64,000 nucleotides of DNA from an uncultured Rhodospirillaceae bacterium (GCA_900550445.1 URSF01000006.1:13908-77907), one strand, 5' to 3'; numbered from the stretch's first letter, positions 43,272-52,447 are shown. Numbers and translations: made by a program. Notes: generated by a model not told the origin, from the sequence alone.

Positions 43272-44285
43272 TTAACCGGCCAGACCTTTACGCGACGCAT
43301 AACGTTTATCATACGCCTTGACAATCGCGGAAACCAAACCGTGACGAACGACGTCTTTTTCCGTAAAGGTTACGACGGCGATATCTTTGACATTGCGCAA
43401 AACGTCCAAAGCGTCGGCCAGACCGGATTGAACGCCGCGCGGCAGGTCAGTCTGGCTTAAATCTCCGTTGATTACCATGCGTGAATTTTCGCCCATACGG
43501 GTTAAAAACATTTTCATCTGCATCGGCGTTGTGTTTTGCGCTTCGTCCAAAATCACCATGGCGTTTGTCAGCGTACGACCGCGCATAAACGCCAGCGGAG
43601 CGACTTCGATTTCGCCCAGTTCCAGTTTTTTATCGACAACGTCGTGAGGCAGCATATCATATAAAGCATCATATAAAGGACGCAGATACGGATCAATCTT
43701 TTCTTTTAAATCACCCGGCAGGAATCCCAGATTTTCACCGGCTTCGACGGCGGGACGGGACAAAATGATTTTATCAATCTGCCCTTCGATCATCAAAGCG
43801 ACGGCTTTCGCCACGGCCAGAAAAGTTTTCCCCGTTCCGGCAGGCCCCAGTCCGAACACCATTTCATAATCGCGCATCGCCCGCACATATTCCGCCTGCG
43901 TTTGCGAACGCGGCTGGATATGGCGTTTACGGGTTCTTAAAGTCAGGTCTTCTTCTTCGCCGGCCAAAGATTGTTTTTCTTTTGAAGTCATTTTTCGTCC
44001 TTCGCTTACATGTAAAGCATTGTCTATATCAGAATTGTCAATATCGCCTTTTTTCCCGGCGGCGGCATAAATCTTGTCCATTGCCGAAAAAGCGTGTTCG
44101 ACGGCTTCTTCTTCCCCCTGGATCGTGATTTGATTGCCGCGCGTTTTGATTTCAACGCCCAGTTTTTTTTCCAACCGTTTCAGGTTGTCGTTATGCGCCC
44201 CCAGAGCTATTAAAAGCACCTGGTTATCAGCATATTCCTTAACGCGCTGCAGACCTTTTTTCTTTCCCACGGAAAATCCTTTCAT
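43272..44285 (-). CDS. PhoH-like ATPase (PhoL/YbeZ)
   Basis: A 337-residue PhoH-family RNA-helicase-like ATPase. An N-terminal KH-like segment (about 20-95) precedes the ATPase. Walker A is GPAGTGKTFLAVAKAVAL near residue 148, Walker B is AMVILDEAQNTTPMQMKMFLTR near 246, and GDLSQTDLP near 277 is conserved. It partners YbeY in ribosome maturation. An in-frame internal segment of about 30 residues (near 100-130) is polar. The gene is followed immediately by ybeY. The gap to miaB upstream (about 218 bases) holds no convincing gene. Confidence 0.92.
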   Translation of the reverse strand: MKGFSVGKKKGLQRVKEYADNQVLLIALGAHNDNLKRLEKKLGVEIKTRGNQITIQGEEEAVEHAFSAMDKIYAAAGKKGDIDNSDIDNALHVSEGRKMTSKEKQSLAGEEEDLTLRTRKRHIQPRSQTQAEYVRAMRDYEMVFGLGPAGTGKTFLAVAKAVALMIEGQIDKIILSRPAVEAGENLGFLPGDLKEKIDPYLRPLYDALYDMLPHDVVDKKLELGEIEVAPLAFMRGRTLTNAMVILDEAQNTTPMQMKMFLTRMGENSRMVINGDLSQTDLPRGVQSGLADALDVLRNVKDIAVVTFTEKDVVRHGLVSAIVKAYDKRYASRKGLAG

Positions 44286-44503
44286 AATAAAGTGTTATTG
44301 TTGTTCATTATGACGATTTTTCTGCGATTAAGCAAGCGTTAGAATATATTAAAATATCAGGAAACCGCTTTCATTTCAAAAAGGCTTCAAATAAAAAATT
44401 CCGCAGGGAAAGCGAAAAGCAGCTTGGCAGCATGCCGCGCACGAAAGACCGATCCGTCATATCGGGAAAACAGGAGTTATTTTTTATATTTGACGGCCGG
44501 CCT

Positions 44504-45835
44504 TTACGCCAATTCGGCTTCCAAAGTCGTCGCCGCCGTTTTTGTAATACGGACACGGATAATCTGTCCCAGCATGTTTTCAGGCGCCTTGACAACAACG
44601 TTTTGCATCTGCGGCGTATGCCCCAGCAAAAATCCTTTTTTCTTTGCCCGGTCTTCCAGCAATACGTCGGTTTCCCGTCCCAAAAAACCGGCGTTGTACG
44701 CGGCGTGCTGTTCAATCAGCAACGCTTGCAGCCGTTCCAGGCGTTCGGTTTTCACGTCTTCGGGAATCTGCGCTTTCATTGCGGCGGCAGGCGTTCCCGG
44801 ACGGGCGCTGTACTTAAACGAATAAGATTGCGCAAACCTGACGCGGCGCACCAAATCCATCGTTTGCTCAAAGTCGTCTTCCGTTTCTTCGGGAAAGCCG
44901 ACGATAAAATCCGAAGACAGCGCGATTTCCGGACAGGCCTCACGCAGCCGGGACACAATTTCTTCATATTCGGCGCAAGTATAACGGCGGTTCATTTTCT
45001 TCAAAATTCTGTCCGAACCCGATTGAATCGGTAAATGCAGATAAGGCATCACCTTCGGAATATCGCGGTGCATCGCAATCATGGCTTCGGTAAAATCAGA
45101 CGGATATGACGTGACATATCTGATCCGTTCAATCCCGTCAATTTCCGCCACGGCTTTGACCAGCCGGCTGAGATCCGACGGATTGCCGTCCGCCCCTTCC
45201 CCGTGCCAGGCATTCACATTTTGTCCCAGCAGCATTAAATCTTTTGTTCCCGTTGCGGCCAGCTGACGCGCTTCGGCAACGATTTCAGCCAAAGGACGCG
45301 AATATTCCGCCCCGCGCGTATACGGCACGACGCAATAAGAACAAAACCGGTCGCAGCCTTCCTGTATGGCCAGAAAAGACGATACGCCGTTTGATTCCGC
45401 CGCGGGCAGAGAATCAAATTTGGCAACGGCCGGAAATTCCACATCAATAATACGCTGTTTTCTTTTTTGTTCCAGCCGCCGCAGCATTTCCGGCAGACGG
45501 TGGTACGTCTGCGGTCCCAAAGCGATATCGACAAACTTGGCGCGATTCATAAATTCCGCCGATTCAGCCTGCACGACACAGCCGGCAACGACCAAAATTA
45601 AATCCCGTCCCTGCGCTTTTCTTTGTTCTTTTAACGGTTTAAAACGTCCCAGTTCGGAAAATATTTTCTCAGACGCTTTTTCCCGGATATGACATGTGTT
45701 GAAAATAATCATATCGGCGTCGTCAGGCGTATCCGTCTGTTCGAACCCCAGCGTACGCATCAAATCAACCATGCGCAGAGAATCGTAAACGTTCATCTGG
45801 CAGCCGAAAGTTTTTACAAAAAGTTTCTTTTTCAC
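44504..45835 (-). CDS. miaB: tRNA-2-methylthio-N6-dimethylallyladenosine synthase
   Basis: Radical-SAM methylthiotransferase that adds the 2-methylthio group to i6A37. The N-terminal UPF0004 domain has TFGCQMNVYDS near residue 8 and FNTCHIREKASEK near 45; the third cysteine of that cluster is in VAGCVVQ. The radical-SAM cluster is EGCDRFCSYCVVPYTRGAE near 155. A TRAM domain ends the protein (about 380-443). I chose GTG 45835 (MKKKLFVKTFGCQM), the usual family start; a TTG at 45874 would lie inside the upstream Sel1 gene. The Sel1 gene end is 20 bases ahead. Confidence 0.93.
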   Translation of the reverse strand: MKKKLFVKTFGCQMNVYDSLRMVDLMRTLGFEQTDTPDDADMIIFNTCHIREKASEKIFSELGRFKPLKEQRKAQGRDLILVVAGCVVQAESAEFMNRAKFVDIALGPQTYHRLPEMLRRLEQKRKQRIIDVEFPAVAKFDSLPAAESNGVSSFLAIQEGCDRFCSYCVVPYTRGAEYSRPLAEIVAEARQLAATGTKDLMLLGQNVNAWHGEGADGNPSDLSRLVKAVAEIDGIERIRYVTSYPSDFTEAMIAMHRDIPKVMPYLHLPIQSGSDRILKKMNRRYTCAEYEEIVSRLREACPEIALSSDFIVGFPEETEDDFEQTMDLVRRVRFAQSYSFKYSARPGTPAAAMKAQIPEDVKTERLERLQALLIEQHAAYNAGFLGRETDVLLEDRAKKKGFLLGHTPQMQNVVVKAPENMLGQIIRVRITKTAATTLEAELA

Positions 45836-45854
45836 AATCGTACCAAAGCTGTTT

Positions 45855-46670
45855 TTATTCAACCGGCCGTTCAATTTCCCGTTTTAATTTTTCCAGCACG
45901 GGAATTTTTGCAGGATCAAAATTTTGCGTTGTCAGCAAAACCGGCTTGAACCAATTTAAAATCATTTGCAAAGCGCGTTGTTTTTCGTCGTTCGTCAGAC
46001 TGGAAGGAAATTTAGGATTAATATTCGGCAGCAGACCGTTTAAATATTTCTGCAGATCTTTCTGAGACGACGCGTCCAGCAGTTCTTCCCCGGCTTCAAT
46101 CAGATTTTCATGCTGAAATTCGGCGACTTCCTTATAAGACGGTATCACTCCGTCCCCCAAAGCGTTTAAAGGAACGGTTTCAGAAAACGGCACGGCGTCC
46201 ATGATATCCTTGTCAGATACTTTTTTTATTACGCTGTTCAGCTTGGCATAAACCGAAGCCGCCGTTTTATCCGAAGACGGGCCGACATAATAAAACCAGC
46301 GCATATTTTCCGGTTCCTGAGCCAGATACAGCCACTTATGAGCCATTTTCAGATTTTTTGCGATTCCTTCGCCGCGCCAGTACAAAAGCCCCAGCTTTAC
46401 CTGCGCCGGCGCATATCCGTTATTGGCAGCGCGGGAAAAAAAAGCGACCGCGCGTCTGAAATCCGGCCGGGGCAGCCCCACGCCCTGATAATACATGGAC
46501 CCCAGTTTATATTGGGCTTCGGCGTCGTTTTCTTCTTCCGCGCAATAAATATACTGCATGAAAGCGATATTGATTTTGCCGGATTTTTCCGCCTGTTCGG
46601 CAAACGTACAGGCGGCCTTTGCCCCCCCGGACGTTAACAAAAAAACAGCAATAGCCAAACGAAACAGCAT
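45855..46670 (-). CDS. Exported Sel1-repeat protein
   Basis: A 271-residue protein with signal peptide (MLFRLAIAVFLLTSGGAKA, cleaved near 19) and at least two Sel1-type repeats (DAEAQYKLGSMYYQGVGLPRPDFRRAVAFFSRAANNG and APAQVKLGLLYWRGEGIAKNLKMAHKWLYLA). The second half has no recognised domain. Sel1 repeats mediate protein contacts, often at the envelope. The ATG has only TTAAAAA upstream and no ribosome site. It lies downstream of a strong two-tier hairpin (46682-46733) and leads into miaB. Confidence 0.82.
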   Translation of the reverse strand: MLFRLAIAVFLLTSGGAKAACTFAEQAEKSGKINIAFMQYIYCAEEENDAEAQYKLGSMYYQGVGLPRPDFRRAVAFFSRAANNGYAPAQVKLGLLYWRGEGIAKNLKMAHKWLYLAQEPENMRWFYYVGPSSDKTAASVYAKLNSVIKKVSDKDIMDAVPFSETVPLNALGDGVIPSYKEVAEFQHENLIEAGEELLDASSQKDLQKYLNGLLPNINPKFPSSLTNDEKQRALQMILNWFKPVLLTTQNFDPAKIPVLEKLKREIERPVE

Positions 46671-46681
46671 TTTTTAACCGC

Positions 46682-46733
46682 TTTCTTTAAAGAAATCAGC
46701 CTACCCTAAAAGGGTAACATCTGATTTCTTTAA
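46682..46733. repeat. Two-tier hairpin upstream of the Sel1 gene
   Basis: A perfect 13-base inverted repeat (46687-46699 with 46721-46733) encloses an inner ACCCT-AAA-AGGGT hairpin (703-715). The left arm also forms, with adjacent bases, a 14-base palindrome TTTCTTTAAAGAAA (46682-46695), so two foldings are possible. It sits 31 bases beyond the stop of the TIGR02300 gene and just before the Sel1 start, both minus; it may be a terminator, mRNA stabiliser or attenuator. No strong T-run follows. Confidence 0.55.
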
Positions 46734-46764
46734 TTTCCAGTTTTAATTCGGAAAAGGAATAAAA

Positions 46765-47097
46765 TTATTCTTCGCCTTTTTCGACGTTATCCATGACTTC
46801 GGCCATATCGTGATGGTCGTCGCCCAGATCGGAAGCGTCTTCGATCAATTCCAATTCATCGTCGCCCGCTTCTTCAAAAACAGATTCTTCGGCCGCAATA
46901 TTTTCCAGATCTTCATGAACTTTCCCTTTGACGCCGCGTTTGGATTTGCCGGCCATCATCGCCTGCAGGCGCAGGAATTCTTCCACAGACAGGGTGTCGC
47001 CGCAATGCGGACATTTGATCGGATCTTTGCCCAAATCGTAAAAACGTTCGCCGCACTGCAAACAAATACGCTTTGTTCCCCATTCAGGTTTTGACAT
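46765..47097 (-). CDS. TIGR02300-family zinc-ribbon protein
   Basis: A 110-residue protein with an N-terminal zinc ribbon: ICLQCGERFYDLGKDPIKCPHCG (C-x2-C ... C-x2-C), then a hinge and a highly acidic C-terminus (EDASDLGDDHHDMAEV). The FYDL-x-KDP motif marks the TIGR02300 family of alphaproteobacteria, function unknown. I chose ATG 47097, nine bases after GGAG; the ATG at 47106 abuts the GGAG directly. It diverges from aroA. Confidence 0.87.
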   Translation of the reverse strand: MSKPEWGTKRICLQCGERFYDLGKDPIKCPHCGDTLSVEEFLRLQAMMAGKSKRGVKGKVHEDLENIAAEESVFEEAGDDELELIEDASDLGDDHHDMAEVMDNVEKGEE

Positions 47098-47195
47098 GTA
47101 AGACATCTCCTTTTTTCCAAAAAATATTTATTTAACGGATTTGACATGTTAGCGTTATCCGTGTCAAACAAAAAACTGCAAAAAAGTGATTTTTC

Positions 47196-48521
47196 ATGCA
47201 CAAAATAATCTCTGAAAAAACAAAAGGCCTGACCGGCTGCCCGAAAATTCCCGGCGACAAGTCAATTTCCCATCGCGCGCTGATTTTGGGCGCAATAGCC
47301 GAAGGAACAACAAAAATCAACGGCCTGCTGGAAAGCGAAGACGTTCTGAACACCGCGCGGGCTTTGCAGAAACTGGGCGCCGCAATCAGCAAAGACGATT
47401 CCGGTTTATGGACGGTCGAAGGAACGGAAACGTTTAAGCAGCCGGATTCGATTCTTGACATGGGCAATTCGGGAACGGGCGTCCGGCTGTTGATGGGTCT
47501 GCTGGCTTCCTGCCCGATCCGCGTCAGTCTGACCGGCGATCCCAGCTTGTGTTCCAGACCGATGAAAAGAATTACGGATCCCCTGTCCCAAACGGGCGCC
47601 GTTTTTCAAACGACGGACGGCAAGCTGCCGATTACCATGCGGGGACACGCGGACGACAGACCGTTCGATTACGTGATGCCCGTCGCTTCGGCTCAGTTAA
47701 AATCCGCTTTGCTGCTGGCCGGACTGCGTAAAAAACAAACGACGACCGTTTACGAACCCGTCGCCTGCCGCGATCACACGGAACGAATGCTCAAAGCTTT
47801 CGGCGCAGATATCCGTTCGGAAAAAAACGCGGACGACGTCAACGTCATCACACTGCGCGGAGGCCGGCGGCTGAAAGCCCGCGACGTTTTTGTCCCGGCG
47901 GATATTTCATCAGCGGCATTTGCCCTTGTCGCCGCGCTGATTACCGATAATTCCGACGTCACCGTCAGAAACGTCGGGTTAAATCCGCTGCGCACGGGAA
48001 TACTGGACGTTTTATTAAAAATGGGCGCCGATATCCGTTTTGAAAACAAACGCGAAATCGCCGGAGAACCCGCGGCGGATCTGCGAGTACTGTCTTCAAA
48101 ACTCAAAGGAATCGACGTTCCGGAGGAAATTGCCCCGTCCATGATTGACGAATACCCGATTCTGGCGGTTGCGGCAGCCTTTGCCGAAGGAGAAACCGTC
48201 CTGAACGGCCTGTCCGAACTGAAAGTCAAAGAAAGCGACCGTTTCCGGGCCATTATAGACGGACTGAACAAAAACGGCGTCGAATGCGCCGAAACCGGCG
48301 GCGATTCCATACGAATCCGCGGTTTTGGAAAAAAACCTTGCGGCGGCGGACTGATTGAGGCAAAACTGGATCACCGCATCGCCATGTCTTTTATGGTGAT
48401 GGGCATGGCAAGCGAGAATCCCGTTTACATTGACGACGCTTCATCGGTTGCAACCAGTTTTCCGGAATTTATTCCTTTGATGAACACAGCAGGAGCAAAC
48501 ATACATGATTATTGCGATTGA
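47196..48521 (+). CDS. aroA: EPSP synthase, class II-like
   Basis: A 441-residue 3-phosphoshikimate 1-carboxyvinyltransferase, the penultimate shikimate step. GDKSISHRALI near residue 20, NSGTGVRLLMGLL near 92, SRPMKRITDPL near 122, SAQLKSALLLAGL near 170, NVGLNPLRTG near 262, and ELKVKESDR near 343 are present. The combination GDKx, RPMxR, SAQxK and NxxR follows the class II (CP4-like) pattern. The ribosome site is weak. It overlaps cmk by 17 bases; aroA-cmk-rpsA is a common alphaproteobacterial order. Confidence 0.94.
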   Translation: MHKIISEKTKGLTGCPKIPGDKSISHRALILGAIAEGTTKINGLLESEDVLNTARALQKLGAAISKDDSGLWTVEGTETFKQPDSILDMGNSGTGVRLLMGLLASCPIRVSLTGDPSLCSRPMKRITDPLSQTGAVFQTTDGKLPITMRGHADDRPFDYVMPVASAQLKSALLLAGLRKKQTTTVYEPVACRDHTERMLKAFGADIRSEKNADDVNVITLRGGRRLKARDVFVPADISSAAFALVAALITDNSDVTVRNVGLNPLRTGILDVLLKMGADIRFENKREIAGEPAADLRVLSSKLKGIDVPEEIAPSMIDEYPILAVAAAFAEGETVLNGLSELKVKESDRFRAIIDGLNKNGVECAETGGDSIRIRGFGKKPCGGGLIEAKLDHRIAMSFMVMGMASENPVYIDDASSVATSFPEFIPLMNTAGANIHDYCD

Positions 48522-49164
48522 CGGCCCCGCGGCCGCGGGAAAAGGCACGCTGGCGCAAAACCTCGCCAAACATTTTTCCTACGCTTTTTTGGATACGGGC
48601 AGACTGTACCGCGCCGTCGGTTACGCCGTTTTGCAGGCCGGCGCCGATCCTTCCGACGAAGCCGCCGCGGCCAAACAGGCGCGCGCTTTTGATCCCAAAA
48701 GCATCAATCAGATTCTGTCCAATCCGGCTTTGCGCGACGAAGCGACCGGAAACGCCGCGTCCAAGGTCGCCGCCATTCCCGCCGTCCGCGAAGCTTTGCT
48801 GCAACTGCAAAGGGATTTTGCCGAACACCCGTTTTTTGAGGACGGCATGCCGGCCAAAGGCGCAGTGCTGGACGGCCGCGATATCGGCACCGTCGTCTGC
48901 CCGTCGGCCGATGTGAAATTTTTTGTCACCGCTTCGGCCGAAGTCCGCGCCGACCGCCGGTTCAAAGAATTGCAGGAAGCCGGCAAACCCGCCGATTATG
49001 ATAAAATTCTGGCTGACATCAAAGAACGCGACGAACGCGATTCAAACCGCGCGACGGCGCCGCTGAAACCGGCCGCGGACGCTTATGTTCTGGATACGTC
49101 GCATTTAAACGCCGTACAGGCTTTTCAGGCGGCGCTGGATTACATTGCCGTCAATCATGCGTAA
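48505..49164 (+). CDS. cmk: Cytidylate kinase
   Basis: A 219-residue CMP/dCMP kinase, making the diphosphate for nucleotide pools. The P-loop IDGPAAAGKGTLAQNLAKHF is at residues 5-24, the GRLYRAVGYAV segment near 35 binds CMP, LDGRDIGTVVCPSADVKFFVTA is near 129, and the lid region RFKELQEAGKPAD near 155. It overlaps aroA by 17 bases and is followed by a terminator and rpsA. Confidence 0.95.
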   Translation: MIIAIDGPAAAGKGTLAQNLAKHFSYAFLDTGRLYRAVGYAVLQAGADPSDEAAAAKQARAFDPKSINQILSNPALRDEATGNAASKVAAIPAVREALLQLQRDFAEHPFFEDGMPAKGAVLDGRDIGTVVCPSADVKFFVTASAEVRADRRFKELQEAGKPADYDKILADIKERDERDSNRATAPLKPAADAYVLDTSHLNAVQAFQAALDYIAVNHA

Positions 49165-49223
49165 AATCAAAAAAATCTGAAATAATCCGTTGCAAAAGCA
49201 GGGATTTTCATATATACAGACAG

Positions 49224-49257
49224 CGGAACCGAAGGCACGGCGGTTCCGTTGTTTTTT
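49224..49257 (+). terminator. Hairpin terminator between cmk and rpsA
   Basis: CGGAACCG and CGGTTCCG form a perfect eight-base stem around a nine-base loop, followed by TTGTTTTTTA. It would end the aroA-cmk transcript or attenuate read-through into rpsA. Confidence 0.7.
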
Positions 49258-49322
49258 ATGTGCAGACCTCCGGATACAACCGGGCGGCATGAATAAAAAT
49301 GATGTAAAGGAAGTAAATTTAA

Positions 49323-51026
49323 ATGGTAACTAAAACAACAGCCGAAGAAATTCCGGCGATGAAAGAAAATTTTGCCGAACTGTTCAACGAAATGTTCGGT
49401 GAAGACAAAGGGCTGGAAGGCTCCGTTGTCAAAGGCACGATCGTAGCTTTGAACGATGATTTCGTTACGATTGACGTCGGCCTGAAATCAGAAGGCCGCA
49501 TTGCCCGCCGTGAATTCGGCTTTAATGCGGAAATGAAAGTCGGCGATCAGGTCGACGTGTTCATTGACCGTTACGAAGACAAAGACGGCATGGTCGTTTT
49601 GTCGCGTGAAAAAGCCCGCCGAGAAGAAGCTTGGAACGAACTGGAAAAAGCGCAGGCGAACGGCGAACGCGTTACAGGCGTTATTTTCGGCCGCGTCAAA
49701 GGCGGCTTTACGGTTGATCTGTCCGGCGCGATCGCGTTTTTGCCGGGGTCTCAGGTTGACATTCGTCCGGTACGCGACGTCGGTCCGCTGATGGGCACGC
49801 CGCAGCCGTTCCAGATTTTGAAAATGGACCGCGCCCGCGGAAACATCGTTGTTTCCCGCCGCGCCGTTTTGGAAGAAACGCGCGTCGAACAGCGTTCCGA
49901 ACTGATCAAGAATTTGTCCGAAGGCCAAATTCTGGACGGCGTTGTCAAGAACATCACCGATTACGGCGCGTTCATTGACTTGGGCGGCGTTGACGGTTTG
50001 CTGCATGTCACCGACATTGCCTGGAAACGCATTAATCACCCGTCCGAAGCGCTGACGATCGGTCAGCCCGTCAAGGTTCAGATTATCCGTTTCAACCCCG
50101 AAACGCAGCGTATCAGCCTGGGCATGAAACAGCTGGAAGCCGATCCGTGGTCCGGCGTTGAACAGAAATACCCTGTCGGCGCGAAACTGACCGGCCGTGT
50201 GACGAACATCACCGATTACGGCGCATTCATTGAACTGGAACAGGGCGTTGAAGGTCTGGTCCATGTTTCTGAAATGAGCTGGACGAAGAAAAACACCCAC
50301 CCGGGCAAGATCATTTCCACTTCTCAGGAAGTCGAAGTTATGGTTCTGGACGTCGATCAGGCGAAACGCCGTATTTCTCTGGGTCTGAAGCAGTGCCTGC
50401 CCAATCCGTGGGAAGCTTTTGCCGAAACGCACCCGGTCGGTACGGTTATCGAAGGCGAAATCCGTAACATCACCGAATTCGGCCTGTTTGTCGGCCTGAA
50501 CGGCGATATTGACGGTATGGTCCACTTATCCGACCTGTCTTGGGACAAGAGCGGGGAAGAAGCCGTTAAGGAATACAAAAAAGGCGACGTTATCAAAGCC
50601 AAAGTTTTGGACGTTGACGTTGAAAAAGAACGCATTTCTCTGGGCGTTAAACAGCTGACGAACGATCCGTTTGCCGACGCTGTTTCCGACATCAAGAAAG
50701 GCGACGTTGTAACGGGTATCGTTTCCGCGATCGCCGACAACGGAATCGAAGTCGAAGTAAACGGATCAAGAGGCTTTATCCGTAAAGCCGATTTGTCCCG
50801 CGACCGTTCCGAACAGCGTCCCGAACGCTTTGCCGTCGGTGACAAAGTCGATGCGAAAGTCACGCAGATTGACGCCAAAACGCGCAAAATCGCTTTGTCA
50901 ATCAAAGCGCGCGAAATTGCTGAAGAAAAAGAAGCCTTGTCTGAATTCGGTTCCACCGATTCCGGAGCTTCCCTGGGCGATATTCTGGGCGCCGCGATTG
51001 CGAAAAAAGAAGCCGAAAAGAAATAA
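49323..51026 (+). CDS. rpsA: 30S ribosomal protein S1
   Basis: A 567-residue ribosomal protein S1 with six S1 (OB-fold) domains, each ending with the GxKQ-type strand (e.g. ISLGMKQLEADPW, ISLGLKQCLPNPW, ISLGVKQLTNDPF). It melts mRNA structure and binds leader regions during initiation. Repeated VHVSEMSW/VHLSDLSW and ITDYGAFIEL patterns mark the domains. AAAGGAAG precedes the ATG. A good terminator follows. Its codon use is typical of highly expressed genes in this window. Confidence 0.96.
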   Translation: MVTKTTAEEIPAMKENFAELFNEMFGEDKGLEGSVVKGTIVALNDDFVTIDVGLKSEGRIARREFGFNAEMKVGDQVDVFIDRYEDKDGMVVLSREKARREEAWNELEKAQANGERVTGVIFGRVKGGFTVDLSGAIAFLPGSQVDIRPVRDVGPLMGTPQPFQILKMDRARGNIVVSRRAVLEETRVEQRSELIKNLSEGQILDGVVKNITDYGAFIDLGGVDGLLHVTDIAWKRINHPSEALTIGQPVKVQIIRFNPETQRISLGMKQLEADPWSGVEQKYPVGAKLTGRVTNITDYGAFIELEQGVEGLVHVSEMSWTKKNTHPGKIISTSQEVEVMVLDVDQAKRRISLGLKQCLPNPWEAFAETHPVGTVIEGEIRNITEFGLFVGLNGDIDGMVHLSDLSWDKSGEEAVKEYKKGDVIKAKVLDVDVEKERISLGVKQLTNDPFADAVSDIKKGDVVTGIVSAIADNGIEVEVNGSRGFIRKADLSRDRSEQRPERFAVGDKVDAKVTQIDAKTRKIALSIKAREIAEEKEALSEFGSTDSGASLGDILGAAIAKKEAEKK

Positions 51027-51047
51027 TTCTGTCGGTTGCCAAAAGAA

Positions 51048-51077
51048 AACCTCCTGCTTTCGGGCGGGAGGTTTTTT
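51048..51077 (+). terminator. Rho-independent terminator after rpsA
   Basis: AACCTCCTGC (51048-51057) pairs with GCGGGAGGTT (51064-51073), ten base pairs (one G-U), with a six-base loop, then six T's. Confidence 0.85.
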
Positions 51078-51129
51078 ATTCATCTAAAAGCGATCTGTAC
51101 ACATAAAAAAATATCTTCATATTAACATT

Positions 51130-51519
51130 ATGCAGAATATGGAATGGTACGCCTTATTAATAAAACCGCCGTTAACGCCGCCGGATCAGGTATTTATGAT
51201 TGTGTGGCCGATATTATATATGCTGATCGGGATTTCTTTTCTGATTTTTTTGAGAGCAAAAGAAAACCGGAAAAAATCAACCGGCATTATTACCTTTGTC
51301 ATTCAAACGGGACTGAATTTACTTTGGTCTCCCGTTTTTTTCGGTCTGAAATCTCCCGGAGCTTCTCTGGCGGTGCTCTGTTTGCTGTCATTCTTTTTGG
51401 CGCAAACTTTTCGGATTTTTTACATCAGCTCCAAAACGGCATTCTTTTTATTACTTCCTTACGGAATTTGGATTCTTTTCGCTTTATACCTGAATATCGG
51501 CATTGTCGTTTTAAACTGA
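51130..51519 (+). CDS. tspO: TspO/MBR-family membrane protein
   Basis: A 129-residue five-helix tryptophan-rich sensory protein/translocator family member. WYALLIKPPLTPPDQVFMIVWPILYMLIG near residues 5-33 and GLNLLWSPVFFGLKSPG near 62-78 are the family's signature segments. It may bind porphyrins and relate to oxygen or light signals, as in Rhodobacter, but that role is not shown here. The ATG at 51130 has a weak ribosome site. It is followed by a bidirectional terminator. Confidence 0.85.
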   Translation: MQNMEWYALLIKPPLTPPDQVFMIVWPILYMLIGISFLIFLRAKENRKKSTGIITFVIQTGLNLLWSPVFFGLKSPGASLAVLCLLSFFLAQTFRIFYISSKTAFFLLLPYGIWILFALYLNIGIVVLN

Positions 51520-51520
51520 A

Positions 51521-51545
51521 AAAAGGCGGAATTAACCCGCCCTTT
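51521..51545. terminator. Bidirectional terminator
   Basis: GGCGG (51525-51529) pairs with CCGCC (51537-51541). It lies between the convergent tspO and lipoprotein gene; the A-run on its left gives T's for minus and the pyrimidine run on the right serves plus. Confidence 0.65.
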
Positions 51546-51558
51546 CCCCATTGCCGCT

Positions 51559-52335
51559 TTATTCTTTGACGACAATATAAGTGATCTGTTCACTGTCCGC
51601 GCGGATAATGCGCAGCAGACGCCCCGCGACTGAAATCATTGTCGAATCGGCCGGATATCCCAAAGTATCAAAACTGCCGCTGCCGCCGTTTGTCCCCGGA
51701 ACAGCGTCCTTGTAAAACAGAATGATCTGATTGTTTTTTATACCGTCGTAAATGACTTCAAAATCCAAAAACGGCACTTTCGACTGATGAGAAGACAACA
51801 CCCGTTTCATACGGGCCGATTCAGGCATAAGAAAAGCCTGTTCAGGAAACAGAGTCGCTTTGTCGCTGCCTTTTATTTCATATAAAAAGTGCCGCTGTAT
51901 CGCGCCGTTCATGTCCACAAGAAAATAATAATGATTAAATTTCGGCAAAACGAAATAGGTTTTATCTTCCTGTTCAAACAGACCGAAAATCTGATATTTC
52001 CTTGCCGGCAAAGTCATTTCGTCCGTTCCGATTTTTATTTTTACCGGCCGGTCCAAAATCAATTCATCGGAAACGAAGTTATCCTTTTTAAAAGCCTGTA
52101 CCCTTAAAACAGTTTCACCGACTTTTGCCGAAGCGGTTTCATTTAACACATAATTATTCCGGTACACTGTCTGCGACCCGGTAAAAACCGACGATTCCGG
52201 CGGCGGCAGAATTGTATAGGAACGCGCGGAAGACTGCATGTTTTCAAACGCTTCGGAAACCCCGAGCCAGCTATCGGGAACCAAAGCACATGACGTCAAT
52301 ACCGGTAAAATAAAAAACAAAAAAAGCTGTCGCAT
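51559..52335 (-). CDS. Lipoprotein of unknown function
   Basis: A 258-residue predicted lipoprotein, signal MRQLFLFFILPVLTSC (lipobox LTSC). The mature protein is mostly beta-sheet-like with a repeated strand pattern but no motif I recognise. It has no conserved catalytic signature visible. A likely ribosome site AAAGGAG lies upstream of the ATG. It diverges from rpmJ and converges with tspO. Confidence 0.75.
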   Translation of the reverse strand: MRQLFLFFILPVLTSCALVPDSWLGVSEAFENMQSSARSYTILPPPESSVFTGSQTVYRNNYVLNETASAKVGETVLRVQAFKKDNFVSDELILDRPVKIKIGTDEMTLPARKYQIFGLFEQEDKTYFVLPKFNHYYFLVDMNGAIQRHFLYEIKGSDKATLFPEQAFLMPESARMKRVLSSHQSKVPFLDFEVIYDGIKNNQIILFYKDAVPGTNGGSGSFDTLGYPADSTMISVAGRLLRIIRADSEQITYIVVKE

Positions 52336-52375
52336 AAAAAAACTCCTTTTCGACGATAAATCGTCCCTTTAATGA

Positions 52376-52404
52376 TTGACAATACCCGACAATCTTTGTA
52401 TTGT
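52376..52404 (+). promoter_or_regulatory. Sigma70-type promoter of rpmJ
   Basis: A consensus -35 TTGACA (52376-52381) is separated by 17 bases from TATTGT (52399-52404). It precedes the rpmJ start by about 44 bases, leaving a normal leader. Confidence 0.7.
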
Positions 52405-52447
52405 CACCTATCTTCATTAGAAGAAAGTTAAGTTTGAGGATTGTGTT

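Noticed and set aside
44371..44715. 114-residue minus frame overlapping the miaB 3' end
   Set aside because: Basic, low-complexity and mostly inside miaB in another frame; only the last 29 codons lie in the gap and have no ribosome site.
49488..50525. 345-residue minus-strand open frame inside rpsA
   Set aside because: It is antisense to the strongly supported S1 gene; its sequence is Phe/Asn/Arg/Ala-rich with no domain, a shadow of codon bias.
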